Assembly: GCA_031285085.1 (NCBI GenBank)
Contig: JAITWW010000137.1
Location: 1-17,743, forward strand
Source: Candidatus Methanofilum arcanum
Lineage (GTDB): Archaea; Halobacteriota; Methanomicrobia; Methanomicrobiales; Methanospirillaceae
Reading direction: 5' to 3'
Length of the DNA stretch: 17,743 bases
Positions 1 through 6,670 of the stretch are shown here, piece by piece. Every line of letters begins with the position of its first letter. Within the stretch, counting starts at the first letter, position 1. A model generated the notes under the pieces. It was not told the DNA's origin. It worked only from the letters and a program-made list of their open reading frames with translations, and made no database searches. The position numbers and the translations under genes were made by a program.

Positions 1-96
1 TGCGTTGGCGTTATTGTTTCCGTCTGCGTTTGCGTAATTGTTTCTGTCTGCGTTGGCGCTATTGTTTGTGTCTGCGTTGGTGTTATTGTTTCCGTT
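1..96 (-). repeat. 24-bp tandem repeat encoding a Thr-rich stalk
   Basis: Four 24-bp units (1-24, 25-48, 49-72, 73-96), each beginning tgcgttggcg or a one- to two-base variant on the plus strand, lie inside the PKD-protein gene. On the coding strand each unit encodes eight residues of the TETITPTQ type, so copy-number change keeps the frame. The array touches the window edge and may continue. Confidence 0.85.
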
Positions 97-881
97 GGAG
101 TTGGGGTCGGTGTCAGCGTTGGGGGATATGTTTCCATTGGAATAACTGATAAAATTGCACCGCAGATCTCGTCCGTAGCGGTTATAGCACAAGCTTGGAA
201 GTGATACGTGGTTCCTGCTGTGAGGCCGGAAATACCTGTGTTGAACATGCCAGCAGTGGAAAGTGTTCCTGCATTCACACGGAGATATATAGTAAGAGTT
301 GGATCCGTTCCATATTTGAAGAAAACATCAACGCTTGGCTCCAACCCAATATCAGTAACTTCTCCATGAAGGGTAGCTTCTGTATCAGTCACACCTGTCG
401 CAAGGCTTGTCACGACGTTTATTTTCTTAGGAACATCTGATAAGACGATGATGTAGCCATGATGTACGAAAACTCCTGAGTTAAAATCGTTTCTGATCCA
501 GAGTGTGACAGAATATGTACCTGGCCTATCATAGCGATGCTTTGGATGCTGTTCTATGCTACCAGTACCGTCACCGAAGTCCCACTGCCACGTTGTTGGA
601 TTTCCTGTGCTTTGGTCATAGAATTGAATTTCGAGAGGACTCGTTCCTTCCTTTGGAACTGCTATGAATAATGGCTTTACACCTCCATAATCGCATGGTC
701 CCCTTCCATAATCGCAGGATTCGCCTTTGGTATGAGTGACTTTTTCATTGAGGGTGACCCATGTGGCTGTTAGATCAGTCGCAGCAGTTGTGATGTTATC
801 TGCAGCATTTACAGCACACGCTGGCAGGATTAGTGCAAACGCTATAACTAAGATAATATGGAAGACCCCTCTGTCCCTCAT
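1..881 (-). CDS. Secreted PKD-domain surface protein, 3' part beyond window
   Basis: Translation from the ATG at 881-879 gives 293 codons before the window edge, so the C-terminus is missing. An in-frame TAG lies two codons upstream, which fixes this ATG as the most upstream start in the open frame. Residues 1-27 form a signal peptide (hydrophobic core 8-22, cleavage likely after AVNA). Residues about 68-147 are a PKD domain with the diagnostic WQWDFGDGT (98-106) and PGTYSVTLWI. Residues about 155-235 look like a fibronectin-III-type beta sandwich (ATLHGEV, GLTAGTTYHF). From about 252 a Thr/Pro/Gln/Glu stalk begins, built from eight-residue units (TETITPTQ-like). PKD domains are common in methanogen cell-surface proteins and mediate protein or sugar contacts. 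The stalk is likely O-glycosylated. Ligand unknown. The reading frame is clear although no automated long ORF covers it. Confidence 0.9.
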   Translation of the reverse strand, partial: MRDRGVFHIILVIAFALILPACAVNAADNITTAATDLTATWVTLNEKVTHTKGESCDYGRGPCDYGGVKPLFIAVPKEGTSPLEIQFYDQSTGNPTTWQWDFGDGTGSIEQHPKHRYDRPGTYSVTLWIRNDFNSGVFVHHGYIIVLSDVPKKINVVTSLATGVTDTEATLHGEVTDIGLEPSVDVFFKYGTDPTLTIYLRVNAGTLSTAGMFNTGISGLTAGTTYHFQACAITATDEICGAILSVIPMETYPPTLTPTPTPTETITPTQTQTIAPTQTETITQTQTETITPT

Positions 882-1315
882 ATACTATATATCAATGATT
901 CATCTAGATATAAAGCAGCCGATGGCAGAATCTTTATACTAATAATTAATCAATAAAATTGAATCTCTTGTCTATTTTTGATCTCTGAAAAAAGGTACAG
1001 GTACATTCTCATCTATAGCCCAAATTCAGTAGTGGATCTGATTAAAACTGGATTCTTTCCGAGGTTAATTCATAACCTTGGAGTATCCATCATCGCAACC
1101 TCCTTTATCATGTGTAGAGAAGTATTAGGCTGTATATCAACCCTCTCTGGAAAGAACCCTTTTCCTCTGTAATGGAGGTGGTGTGTGGAGTCTGTCACTG
1201 TAGTGATGGAGTGACAAAAAACATATCAACAAAAAATACATACTAAACATAGTAAATGTAGCATAACGGAAAAGTTTGCACATAAACGTAATGACAATGA
1301 ATCTGGTGATGCCTC
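882..1315. other. Intergenic region with orphan translation signals
   Basis: No convincing gene is seen in these 434 bp between the divergent PKD-protein and 1316 genes. It holds the TATA candidate at 907-914. It also holds a strong minus-strand GGAGG (1099-1103) placed 5 nt before an ATG (1093) that reads only seven codons. A plus-strand ATG at 1172 opens a 24-residue frame with a CGVCHC run, and TCACTGTAGTGA at 1195-1206 is a perfect inverted repeat. The orphan ribosome-binding site suggests a decayed gene. Confidence 0.4.
907..914 (-). promoter_or_regulatory. Candidate TATA box for the PKD-protein gene
   Basis: On the minus strand TTTATATC lies 26-33 bp before the ATG at 881. The usual archaeal TATA-to-start distance of about 25 bp would place transcription start at or just before the ATG, giving a leaderless or near-leaderless mRNA. 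This agrees with the lack of a Shine-Dalgarno match upstream of the ATG. Confidence 0.5.
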
Positions 1316-1810
1316 ATGAAAACGAGTGAGAAACACCCTCAAGTTAGATGGTCAGAAAACCCCTCAATCCCTCTCTATCAGACTGAAACACAGGTAAAAG
1401 ATCTGATTCGAGGCTTTGAGCATCAAAGTGGTTATACAGATACAACCACATCAAAAGTGGAAAATCTCCTCCATTTCATTCGAAATTTTGGCATCGTAAT
1501 TGAAAACCCAGATGATGTATCAAGGCAACTCAGTGAAATAATTACAAAAGACAAGGGATTTGAAGATATTTTACTCTCCGTCTGTCAGAAAGTCAAAGAA
1601 GAGTTTAATGAGGAGAATACGTTTATCTCCCTTGAAAGTTGTACAGATCCTGACTATGAAGAGCGGGATCTCACAATTTATGTCCGACAAACATTATATG
1701 AAGATAATATCATGAATAGAATTCGCAAGGTACGTTCTCATGTAATGGTAGATCTCTCGAACTCCTCCGAATGGATTCCCATAATTACCGATTTTAATTG
1801 TCCTGTGTAG
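1316..1810 (+). CDS. Unrecognised 164-residue cytoplasmic protein
   Basis: I do not recognise the family. The start is supported by GGTGAT (1305-1310), a good match to the archaeal anti-Shine-Dalgarno, 5 nt before the ATG. There is no signal peptide or membrane segment. Residues 20-90 look helical and amphipathic (VKDLIRGF, VENLLHFIRNF, VSRQLSEII). The C-terminal half (105-150) looks alpha/beta, with a run rich in acidic residues followed by LTIYVRQ and IMNRIRKVR. The single gene stands alone, divergent from the PKD protein and convergent with nadC, whose stop lies 88 bp on. Small proteins of this build in archaea are sometimes parts of two-gene modules, but no partner is seen here and I do not assign one. 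That it is a real gene is likely from its length, ribosome-binding site and ordinary composition. Confidence 0.7.
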   Translation: MKTSEKHPQVRWSENPSIPLYQTETQVKDLIRGFEHQSGYTDTTTSKVENLLHFIRNFGIVIENPDDVSRQLSEIITKDKGFEDILLSVCQKVKEEFNEENTFISLESCTDPDYEERDLTIYVRQTLYEDNIMNRIRKVRSHVMVDLSNSSEWIPIITDFNCPV

Positions 1811-1884
1811 TGTGCATATTACGGAGCTTTCCCATGGTGTCATCTTATCACCTTTGGTGGCTTTCAAAATCTCCTTCTGTAAAA

Positions 1885-1898
1885 CCCTCAAAAGAGGG
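1885..1898 (-). terminator. Stem-loop at the 3' end of nadC
   Basis: CCCTC (1885-1889) and GAGGG (1894-1898) form a perfect 5-bp stem with a 4-nt loop directly after the nadC stop codon, followed on the minus strand by TTTT. It could end nadC transcription or protect the mRNA end. The T tract is short, so efficiency as a terminator is uncertain. Confidence 0.45.
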
Positions 1899-2753
1899 CT
1901 ATTGACAGACTTCAAGTGCCACATCAATACCAGTTACTGAGTGTGTTAATGCTCCAATACTAATTCTGTCAACTCCAATTCCTGCATATTGCAGAAGTGT
2001 TTTCTCTGAGATCCCTCCAGATACCTCAAGAAGCACCTTTCCAAACAGATCCTCACGACGCAGTGCATCGATGAGCTCCATCACCTGTTTTGGACTCATA
2101 TTATCTGCCATAATAGCATCTGCTCCGGCACGTGCAGCCAAAATACCATCATCTACAGACTCGACCTCAATCTCAACAAATACATATCCAAACATTGATT
2201 TTGCACGCAAAACAGCCTCTTCAATATCAATAAGCATGCGGTGTGTATCTTTCATCAAAACAGCATCAGACAAAGTATATCGATGAGGATCCGCTCCACC
2301 AAGCATCGCTGCTTTTTTATCAAGCATACGAAGCCCAGGTGCTGTTTTTCTCGTTGCAGCAATACGGCAGTGTGTATCTTTTGTTGCAAGCAGATCAACA
2401 TAAGCACGAGTCTTTGTTGCAATTCCACTCATACGGCTGAGAAGATTCAAGGCCGTTCTTTCGATAAGGAGGATCTCATGTGCAGATCCGTGTAGTGTTG
2501 CAATCGTATGCTGTGCAGAAACGAGCTCTCCGTCACGAGCATGCATCACCACCTCTACTCCATGTGCCAAAAACAGACGAGAGATCTCATCAGCTCCAGC
2601 CAGAACTCCCTCCTCTCGAAACGAAATAGCAGCTTGTATTACCATGTTTTCGGATAGGAGCGTTTGTGATGTTATATCTCCCCATGGAGCATCCTCTCTC
2701 AAAAATGCTTCCAGTTGAGAGAGTGAGATCAGTGGATAGGATAGTAAAGTCAT
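1899..2753 (-). CDS. nadC: Nicotinate-nucleotide pyrophosphorylase (quinolinate phosphoribosyltransferase)
   Basis: Converts quinolinate and PRPP to nicotinate mononucleotide, CO2 and pyrophosphate, the step after NadA in de novo NAD synthesis. The 284-residue product has the family's landmarks in order: EDAPWGDITS (20-29), ERTALNLLSRMSGIAT (98-113), TRKTAPG (134-140) and GGADPHR (152-158), which supply basic residues for quinolinate and PRPP binding, then MKDTH (167-171), VEIEVES (193-199), ADAIMADNM (211-219) and LLEVSGGIS (241-249). Length is normal for the family. I start at the ATG at 2753 rather than an upstream alternative at 2825, because the extra 24 residues do not resemble NadC and the homologous N-terminus begins near MTLLSYPL. 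No strong Shine-Dalgarno is present. nadA lies 244 bp upstream on the same strand, too far for a tight operon; separate promoters are likely. No aspartate dehydrogenase or oxidase gene is adjacent. Confidence 0.95.
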   Translation of the reverse strand: MTLLSYPLISLSQLEAFLREDAPWGDITSQTLLSENMVIQAAISFREEGVLAGADEISRLFLAHGVEVVMHARDGELVSAQHTIATLHGSAHEILLIERTALNLLSRMSGIATKTRAYVDLLATKDTHCRIAATRKTAPGLRMLDKKAAMLGGADPHRYTLSDAVLMKDTHRMLIDIEEAVLRAKSMFGYVFVEIEVESVDDGILAARAGADAIMADNMSPKQVMELIDALRREDLFGKVLLEVSGGISEKTLLQYAGIGVDRISIGALTHSVTGIDVALEVCQ

Positions 2754-2769
2754 GGAATCTTCTTTTTTC

Positions 2770-2857
2770 GTACATTTATTCAAAGGATGTCCAGTACATT
2801 TATGCAAATGGATAAACGAATACACTACTGTGTACCTTCTTGTACGTGAATAGGTAC
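2770..2857 (-). promoter_or_regulatory. nadC upstream region with repeated GTAC sites
   Basis: A 10-bp direct repeat GTACATTTAT occurs at 2770-2779 and 2794-2803, 24 bp apart. On the minus strand each copy reads ATAAATGTAC, containing a TATA-like ATAAAT. Three more GTAC tetramers sit at 2832, 2842 and 2854. The upstream TATA candidate would start transcription about 23 nt before the nadC ATG. The repeats are candidate operator sites; the binding protein is unknown. Confidence 0.4.
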
Positions 2858-2997
2858 TTATTTTTATTTCTCACAGTTCCAATAGCAAATGAACGTCATT
2901 CACCTATGTTAATGGCTTTCATGTCGATAAGATGCTTAAAATTCAATCTTTGTAGATCAAAAAGTGTGAATATTTGACTAATTACCTCTTTTCCTCT

Positions 2998-3948
2998 CTA
3001 CTGCAAGGCAAGCATCTTTTCAATCGCAGAGCGGGCACGGGGGGCGTGCAACTCATCGATTGTTATCTCACTGATTTCCTGGGTAATACAATCCAGAAGA
3101 CTTTCTGCTCTTGTTTTTTGCATATCTTTGCAGACTGCACCATCAACTCCGTAGAGAATCTTATCTGGCCATGCCTTTTGAAGGAGGTACAGCATCGATG
3201 TTTCCGTAAAAACATGACAGATTTTCTGATCTGCAATAACTGCTTTCATCTTTCCCGTAGAAACAACAGCATCAGCAGCTATAGAAACCTCCGGTGTGCA
3301 TTCTGGATGACAAACGATATAGCCACCAATCATCTGTGCTTCCTCAATAGCAGTTCTTGTAATGGCATTATGAATGGGACAGTTTCCACCATCTGGAACA
3401 GAGATGATCTTTTTCTCAGGGATCTGCCGCTGTACAAATGCAGCGAGATTACTGTCTGGCCCAAAAAGAACCAGATCATCTGGAAGGGAACGAACGATCT
3501 CCTCTGCATTGCTAGATGTGCAAGTTATATCTGACTCAGCTTTACATGCAGCAGTACTATTTACATAGATGACAAAAGGAGCTCCTGGGTATCTTGCTTT
3601 TGCTTCTCTTATCATCTCAGGTGTTAGTTGATCAGCAAGAGGACAACCGGCATCATCTCTTGGAATGAGCACCTTTTTATCTGGATTCAGTAGCTTTGCA
3701 GTCTCAGCCATAAACCTTACCCCACACACAACAATTATCTCCTCTGTTGCCTGCTGGGCACGAATGGCAAGTTCAAGGCTGTCTCCAGTGATATCAGCAA
3801 CTTCCAAAATATCTGCAGACTGATAGTTATGCGCAAGAATAAGCATTCCTTTGTCTGATTTTATGCGTTTTACCTCATCATGAAAGAGCATCCATGCAGG
3901 ATCATTGATAATGTCTGGGGCATTATATCGTATAGGCATACGTTTCAC
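2998..3948 (-). CDS. nadA: Quinolinate synthase, [4Fe-4S] enzyme
   Basis: Condenses iminoaspartate with dihydroxyacetone phosphate to quinolinate in the cytoplasm, feeding NadC. The 316-residue product is a typical archaeal-length NadA. Visible landmarks are LAHNYQ (38-43), GDSLELA (55-61), CGVRFMAET (75-83), AGCPLAD (100-106), YVNSTAACKA (128-137), FGPDSNLA (162-169), GGNCPIH (187-193), HPECTPEV (214-221) and GAVCKDM (270-276). By alignment from memory with characterised NadA proteins, Cys102, Cys190 and Cys273 are the three cluster ligands, leaving the fourth iron free for substrate. The chosen start is GTG at 3948, with AGAAGG about 5 nt upstream; an ATG three codons in (3939) is the alternative. 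The iminoaspartate-producing enzyme is not next to it. An 8+8 palindrome and duplicated GATATATC boxes lie upstream. Confidence 0.95.
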   Translation of the reverse strand: MKRMPIRYNAPDIINDPAWMLFHDEVKRIKSDKGMLILAHNYQSADILEVADITGDSLELAIRAQQATEEIIVVCGVRFMAETAKLLNPDKKVLIPRDDAGCPLADQLTPEMIREAKARYPGAPFVIYVNSTAACKAESDITCTSSNAEEIVRSLPDDLVLFGPDSNLAAFVQRQIPEKKIISVPDGGNCPIHNAITRTAIEEAQMIGGYIVCHPECTPEVSIAADAVVSTGKMKAVIADQKICHVFTETSMLYLLQKAWPDKILYGVDGAVCKDMQKTRAESLLDCITQEISEITIDELHAPRARSAIEKMLALQ

Positions 3949-4004
3949 TCATTCCTTCTTTCATTCCATCTTGGTTGATAGATATAGCTGTGATATACAT
4001 CCAT

Positions 4005-4053
4005 GATATATCTTCTGATATATCTTTGTTCCTTTTGTGTCTCACTGAGACAC
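4005..4053 (-). promoter_or_regulatory. nadA promoter region with palindrome
   Basis: Reading toward nadA, a perfect palindrome GTGTCTCA-C-TGAGACAC (4037-4053) is followed by two self-complementary GATATATC boxes (4017-4024 and 4005-4012) spaced 12 bp. Either box could serve as the TATA element, giving a leader of roughly 30-45 nt. The palindrome lies just upstream of the boxes, a position typical of an archaeal activator or repressor site. The cognate factor is not identified. Confidence 0.45.
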
Positions 4054-4378
4054 CTTTCCATCATCAAAATGTGTGTTATAAATGCGTGTTATGGTACACC
4101 TCATGCTTTCATCTCCATCTTGAAAGTTCATTTAAAAGGGAATAATTGAAACTGGTTATCAATGGATGGAAAAACCATGTACATGGTTCAATCATAAAAA
4201 AATAGAGTATATTGAAAAATTCAAAGAGGAGTGGTAGTTGATAGTTGTGAGGTGATGTAGACGAGATTGAAGTATGCGCGAAAACTTTTTTCCGCACTGA
4301 TCTTCGTAACTCCTCCTCATATTCTATATGTTCTATATTCTTAGCTCAGAAATCTAATATATCAGCTTGTATAAACCA
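4054..4378. other. Divergent intergenic region between nadA and the thioredoxin-like gene
   Basis: No convincing gene. It contains a perfect 16-bp palindrome AACCATGTACATGGTT at 4173-4188, which on the minus strand is followed by TTTTTCC. TATA-like sequences before the plus-strand gene lie at about 4325-4336 (TATATGTTCTAT) and 4355-4362 (TAATATAT). Together with the nadA promoter it probably holds two divergent promoters. Confidence 0.4.
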
Positions 4379-4900
4379 ATGAACATGAACATATCAGATA
4401 TGCGTAAAACAAAAACATTTCTTATCTGTATAGGGCTCGCCTTTCTTTGTATTTCACTTGTTTCTGCAACTGTGTATCTGCAAAATGACGTTGTACTTGA
4501 GGAATCAAGCGAAGAAAACACACTCATCTCCGATTACCTTGCCGCAAATGACGAACCGCTTCGTTTTGTTCTCTTTTCTAATGAATACTGCGCCAGCTGT
4601 CAGCAACTGAGGCCATGGATGGATGCCTTTATGCAGGCGTATCCAGATATTATTGAAGAGTACGATATTGGTCTTGCAGAGAATCAAGAGCTTCTTGATG
4701 AGTTTAAGGTAGCATTTGCACATGATCGCGTCCTCACGCCATCTATCTTTGTTGAAGGTGTAGATGGTTCCGGCTTTGTGCTTGAAGGCGTTAAATCTAT
4801 TCAACGCTATCTTGAGCCTCTTGTAATTGGAATCTATGAGATCGATGACGCTTTTGATGAAAGCAGTCTGGCTGCTCCTGATGAAGTTGCTTCTGAGTAG
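4379..4900 (+). CDS. Exported thioredoxin-like protein
   Basis: A 173-residue product with an N-terminal signal or anchor segment (hydrophobic LICIGLAFLCISLVSA, about residues 15-30) and a thioredoxin-fold domain from about 60 to 150. FVLFSNEYCASCQQL carries the CxxC active site (Cys71, Cys74), and LTPSIFVEG supplies the cis-proline loop. It probably acts outside the membrane as a thiol-disulfide reductant or oxidant. The start is uncertain: ATGs at 4379, 4385 and 4400 are all possible, none with a Shine-Dalgarno match, and a TATA-like element near 4355-4362 suggests a leaderless or near-leaderless mRNA. The last residues (150-173) are acidic. The next gene, 50 bp on, encodes two related domains joined to a CcdA-like membrane unit, so the two likely work together. 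The domain resembles those two more than cytoplasmic thioredoxin (GVxxIxxxxEP near its end is shared). Confidence 0.8.
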   Translation: MNMNISDMRKTKTFLICIGLAFLCISLVSATVYLQNDVVLEESSEENTLISDYLAANDEPLRFVLFSNEYCASCQQLRPWMDAFMQAYPDIIEEYDIGLAENQELLDEFKVAFAHDRVLTPSIFVEGVDGSGFVLEGVKSIQRYLEPLVIGIYEIDDAFDESSLAAPDEVASE

Positions 4901-4950
4901 ATCTTTGAATAATCCTTTGGTGTTTTAACCCAAATTTCTATTCTTTACTT

Positions 4951-6531
4951 ATGAGAAAAATCCAAACCTACCTCTCTATTGTGTTTTTTTTTCTCATACT
5001 CTCCTGTTTTGGAGTCTATGCAGATATATTCAATAGCGATGGTCAAACTCTTTCCTCTGATGAAATCGATGCTGTTTTAGTGCAAGCGACTCCTGCAGAT
5101 GCAAAGTATGTTTATATTTATAGCGCTACTTGTTCCGACTGTGCACAGGTATCAACGTGGCTTGAAGGATTCTTTGAACGGCACCCTGATATCGTTGTTG
5201 AGCGTCATGATATTTCACTTCTTGAATCTCGGGTCTTGTTTGAGGAGTACAAGCTTAGATTCAATGCAAAGTTTCCATCAGTCCCTATTATCTTTGTTGG
5301 GAATTTGATTGCCCTTGAGGGTGTTGAAGCGATTACAACTCATTTTGAGCCGATCTCAGTACGCCTTTCAGAACTGGTAGTGCAAGATGGAGGTGAGAGT
5401 AGTGCACCTGTCATTCCTTCTTCTGTTCCAACCATAACCCAAGATGGATCTACATCTCCTGCAGATGAAAATAAGATCTCATTTTTATTGCAGGTAACTT
5501 CTGCAGATGTTAAGTATATCTACATTTATAGTGCTACCTGCGCCAACTGTGCAAAGGTAAAAGAGTGGCTTGAAGGATTTCACGAGCGTCACCCTGATAT
5601 CATTGTTGAATATCACGATCTCTCCCTCCCTGAAACGATGCTGCTGCTTGAAGAGTATAAGGGCAGATTCAATAAACCATTTCTATCACCTCCTATTATT
5701 TTTGTTGGGGATCTGATTGCCCTTGAGGGTGTTGAAGCGATTAGAACTCATTTTGAACCTTTCGCTGTAGATTTAGCAGAACTAGCAGCAAATGATGTGC
5801 CGAAGATTTACACAGCAACTGTAACGACTGCAACACCTCCTTCTGCCGTTTCATCTTCTGAGATCCCACTTTTGCTCATTATTGGGGCTGGGCTGCTTGA
5901 TGGCATTAATCCTTGTGCATTTGCAGTGCTTGTCCTTTTACTTGGCTACCTCATGTCTGTTGATTCCAGACGAAAAATGGTGCTGGGAGGGCTCATATAT
6001 ACCAGTGCTGTGTTTATCTTTTATTATATAGCAGGACTTCTCCTTACCAGATCTGTTCAGATGGCTGGAATCGCTGAGCACTTCTCAAAGTTTGCAGGCA
6101 TTTTGTCTATTCTTTTTGGCTTGGTAATGATAAAAGGCGTTTTTTTCCCAGGAAAAGGACCTGTGCTTGCCATTCCAGAGTCACAAAAACCACGAATAGA
6201 TCGATGGATGAAGAAGGGAACACTTCCTTCTATATTTGTATTAGGTGTCCTCGTTGGAATGTTTGAGCTTCCCTGCACAGGAGGCATCTATCTTGCGATT
6301 ATCTCCATGATATCCCTTCAAACTGACATCTATGGAGGTTTGTTCTATCTGCTTCTCTACAATATTGCATTTATTCTGCCACTTTTGATTATCCTTATTG
6401 CAGTATGCTATGGCATACCCCCAGAGAAGGTCGATGAGTGGCGACTTGAACGGCGTCTTGGGCTTCGGCTTATTATCGGTATAATCATGATACTCCTTGG
6501 TATTGTGATTCTAACTGGTATCTTGTATTAA
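4951..6531 (+). CDS. Double thioredoxin-like/CcdA-DsbD fusion membrane protein
   Basis: A 526-residue fusion. Residues 1-24 are a signal peptide. Residues about 45-145 and 181-281 are two thioredoxin-like domains with CSDC (Cys61, Cys64) and CANC (Cys197, Cys200), each followed by a proline before IIFVG and by ALEGVEAI. A Ser/Pro/Thr linker leads to a membrane domain (about 305-526) with six hydrophobic segments. It carries the CcdA/DsbD cysteine pair in GINPCAF (Cys322, first helix) and FELPCTGG (Cys442, fourth helix). In the known family these cysteines take electrons from cytoplasmic thioredoxin and pass them outward. The two domains would be the extracytoplasmic acceptors, with the upstream single-domain protein as another acceptor. 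The domains keep a constant 408-bp (136-codon) register, so they arose by internal duplication. There is no clear Shine-Dalgarno; the gene probably shares a transcript with its neighbour. The direction of electron flow is inferred. Confidence 0.9.
   Translation: MRKIQTYLSIVFFFLILSCFGVYADIFNSDGQTLSSDEIDAVLVQATPADAKYVYIYSATCSDCAQVSTWLEGFFERHPDIVVERHDISLLESRVLFEEYKLRFNAKFPSVPIIFVGNLIALEGVEAITTHFEPISVRLSELVVQDGGESSAPVIPSSVPTITQDGSTSPADENKISFLLQVTSADVKYIYIYSATCANCAKVKEWLEGFHERHPDIIVEYHDLSLPETMLLLEEYKGRFNKPFLSPPIIFVGDLIALEGVEAIRTHFEPFAVDLAELAANDVPKIYTATVTTATPPSAVSSSEIPLLLIIGAGLLDGINPCAFAVLVLLLGYLMSVDSRRKMVLGGLIYTSAVFIFYYIAGLLLTRSVQMAGIAEHFSKFAGILSILFGLVMIKGVFFPGKGPVLAIPESQKPRIDRWMKKGTLPSIFVLGVLVGMFELPCTGGIYLAIISMISLQTDIYGGLFYLLLYNIAFILPLLIILIAVCYGIPPEKVDEWRLERRLGLRLIIGIIMILLGIVILTGILY
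5080..5778 (+). repeat. Internal 408-bp tandem duplication (two thioredoxin domains)
   Basis: The segments starting near 5080 and 5488 align over about 290 bp at an offset of exactly 408 bp without apparent gaps. Most of the length is diverged, but a block at 5308-5336 is identical to 5716-5744 for 29 bases, suggesting strong constraint or recent gene conversion there. Confidence 0.85.
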
Positions 6532-6533
6532 CC

Positions 6534-6557
6534 TTTTTTTACATTGTGCCGTTTTTT
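6534..6557 (+). terminator. T-tract terminator after the thioredoxin/CcdA fusion gene
   Basis: Two seven-base T runs (6534-6540 and 6551-6557) follow the TAA stop within 26 bp. Archaeal RNA polymerase stops at such oligo-T tracts, often in tandem and without a hairpin. On the opposite strand T6 at 6642-6647 plays the same role for the ech operon, so the convergent units are separated. Confidence 0.55.
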
Positions 6558-6641
6558 TATCGATCTGCTTTGTCTACATTGAGCTTTTCGATCTTACATA
6601 GATCTCAACCTACTGATGAATGATAAAATGTATAAAATGAG

Positions 6642-6647
6642 AAAAAA
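6642..6647 (-). terminator. T-tract 3' of the ech operon
   Basis: On the minus strand CTCTTTTTTCTCATTTTATAC lies about 25-45 nt after the echE stop. This T-rich stretch fits archaeal oligo-T termination. No hairpin is seen. Confidence 0.4.
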
Positions 6648-6670
6648 GAGGTATTGGTATATTGCCTTAG

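Noticed and set aside
1172..1246. 24-residue plus-strand peptide with CGVCHC
   Set aside because: The only GGAGGTGGT-like site lies inside the frame rather than before the ATG, and nothing else supports it as a gene.
2974..3534. 186-codon plus-strand gene
   Set aside because: It lies wholly antisense to nadA, which has clear family motifs; cysteine- and serine-rich shadow frame.
4109..4297. 62-codon minus-strand frame between nadA and the thioredoxin-like gene
   Set aside because: No ribosome-binding site, odd Phe/Ser-rich composition, and it crosses the 16-bp palindrome and promoter-like sequences.
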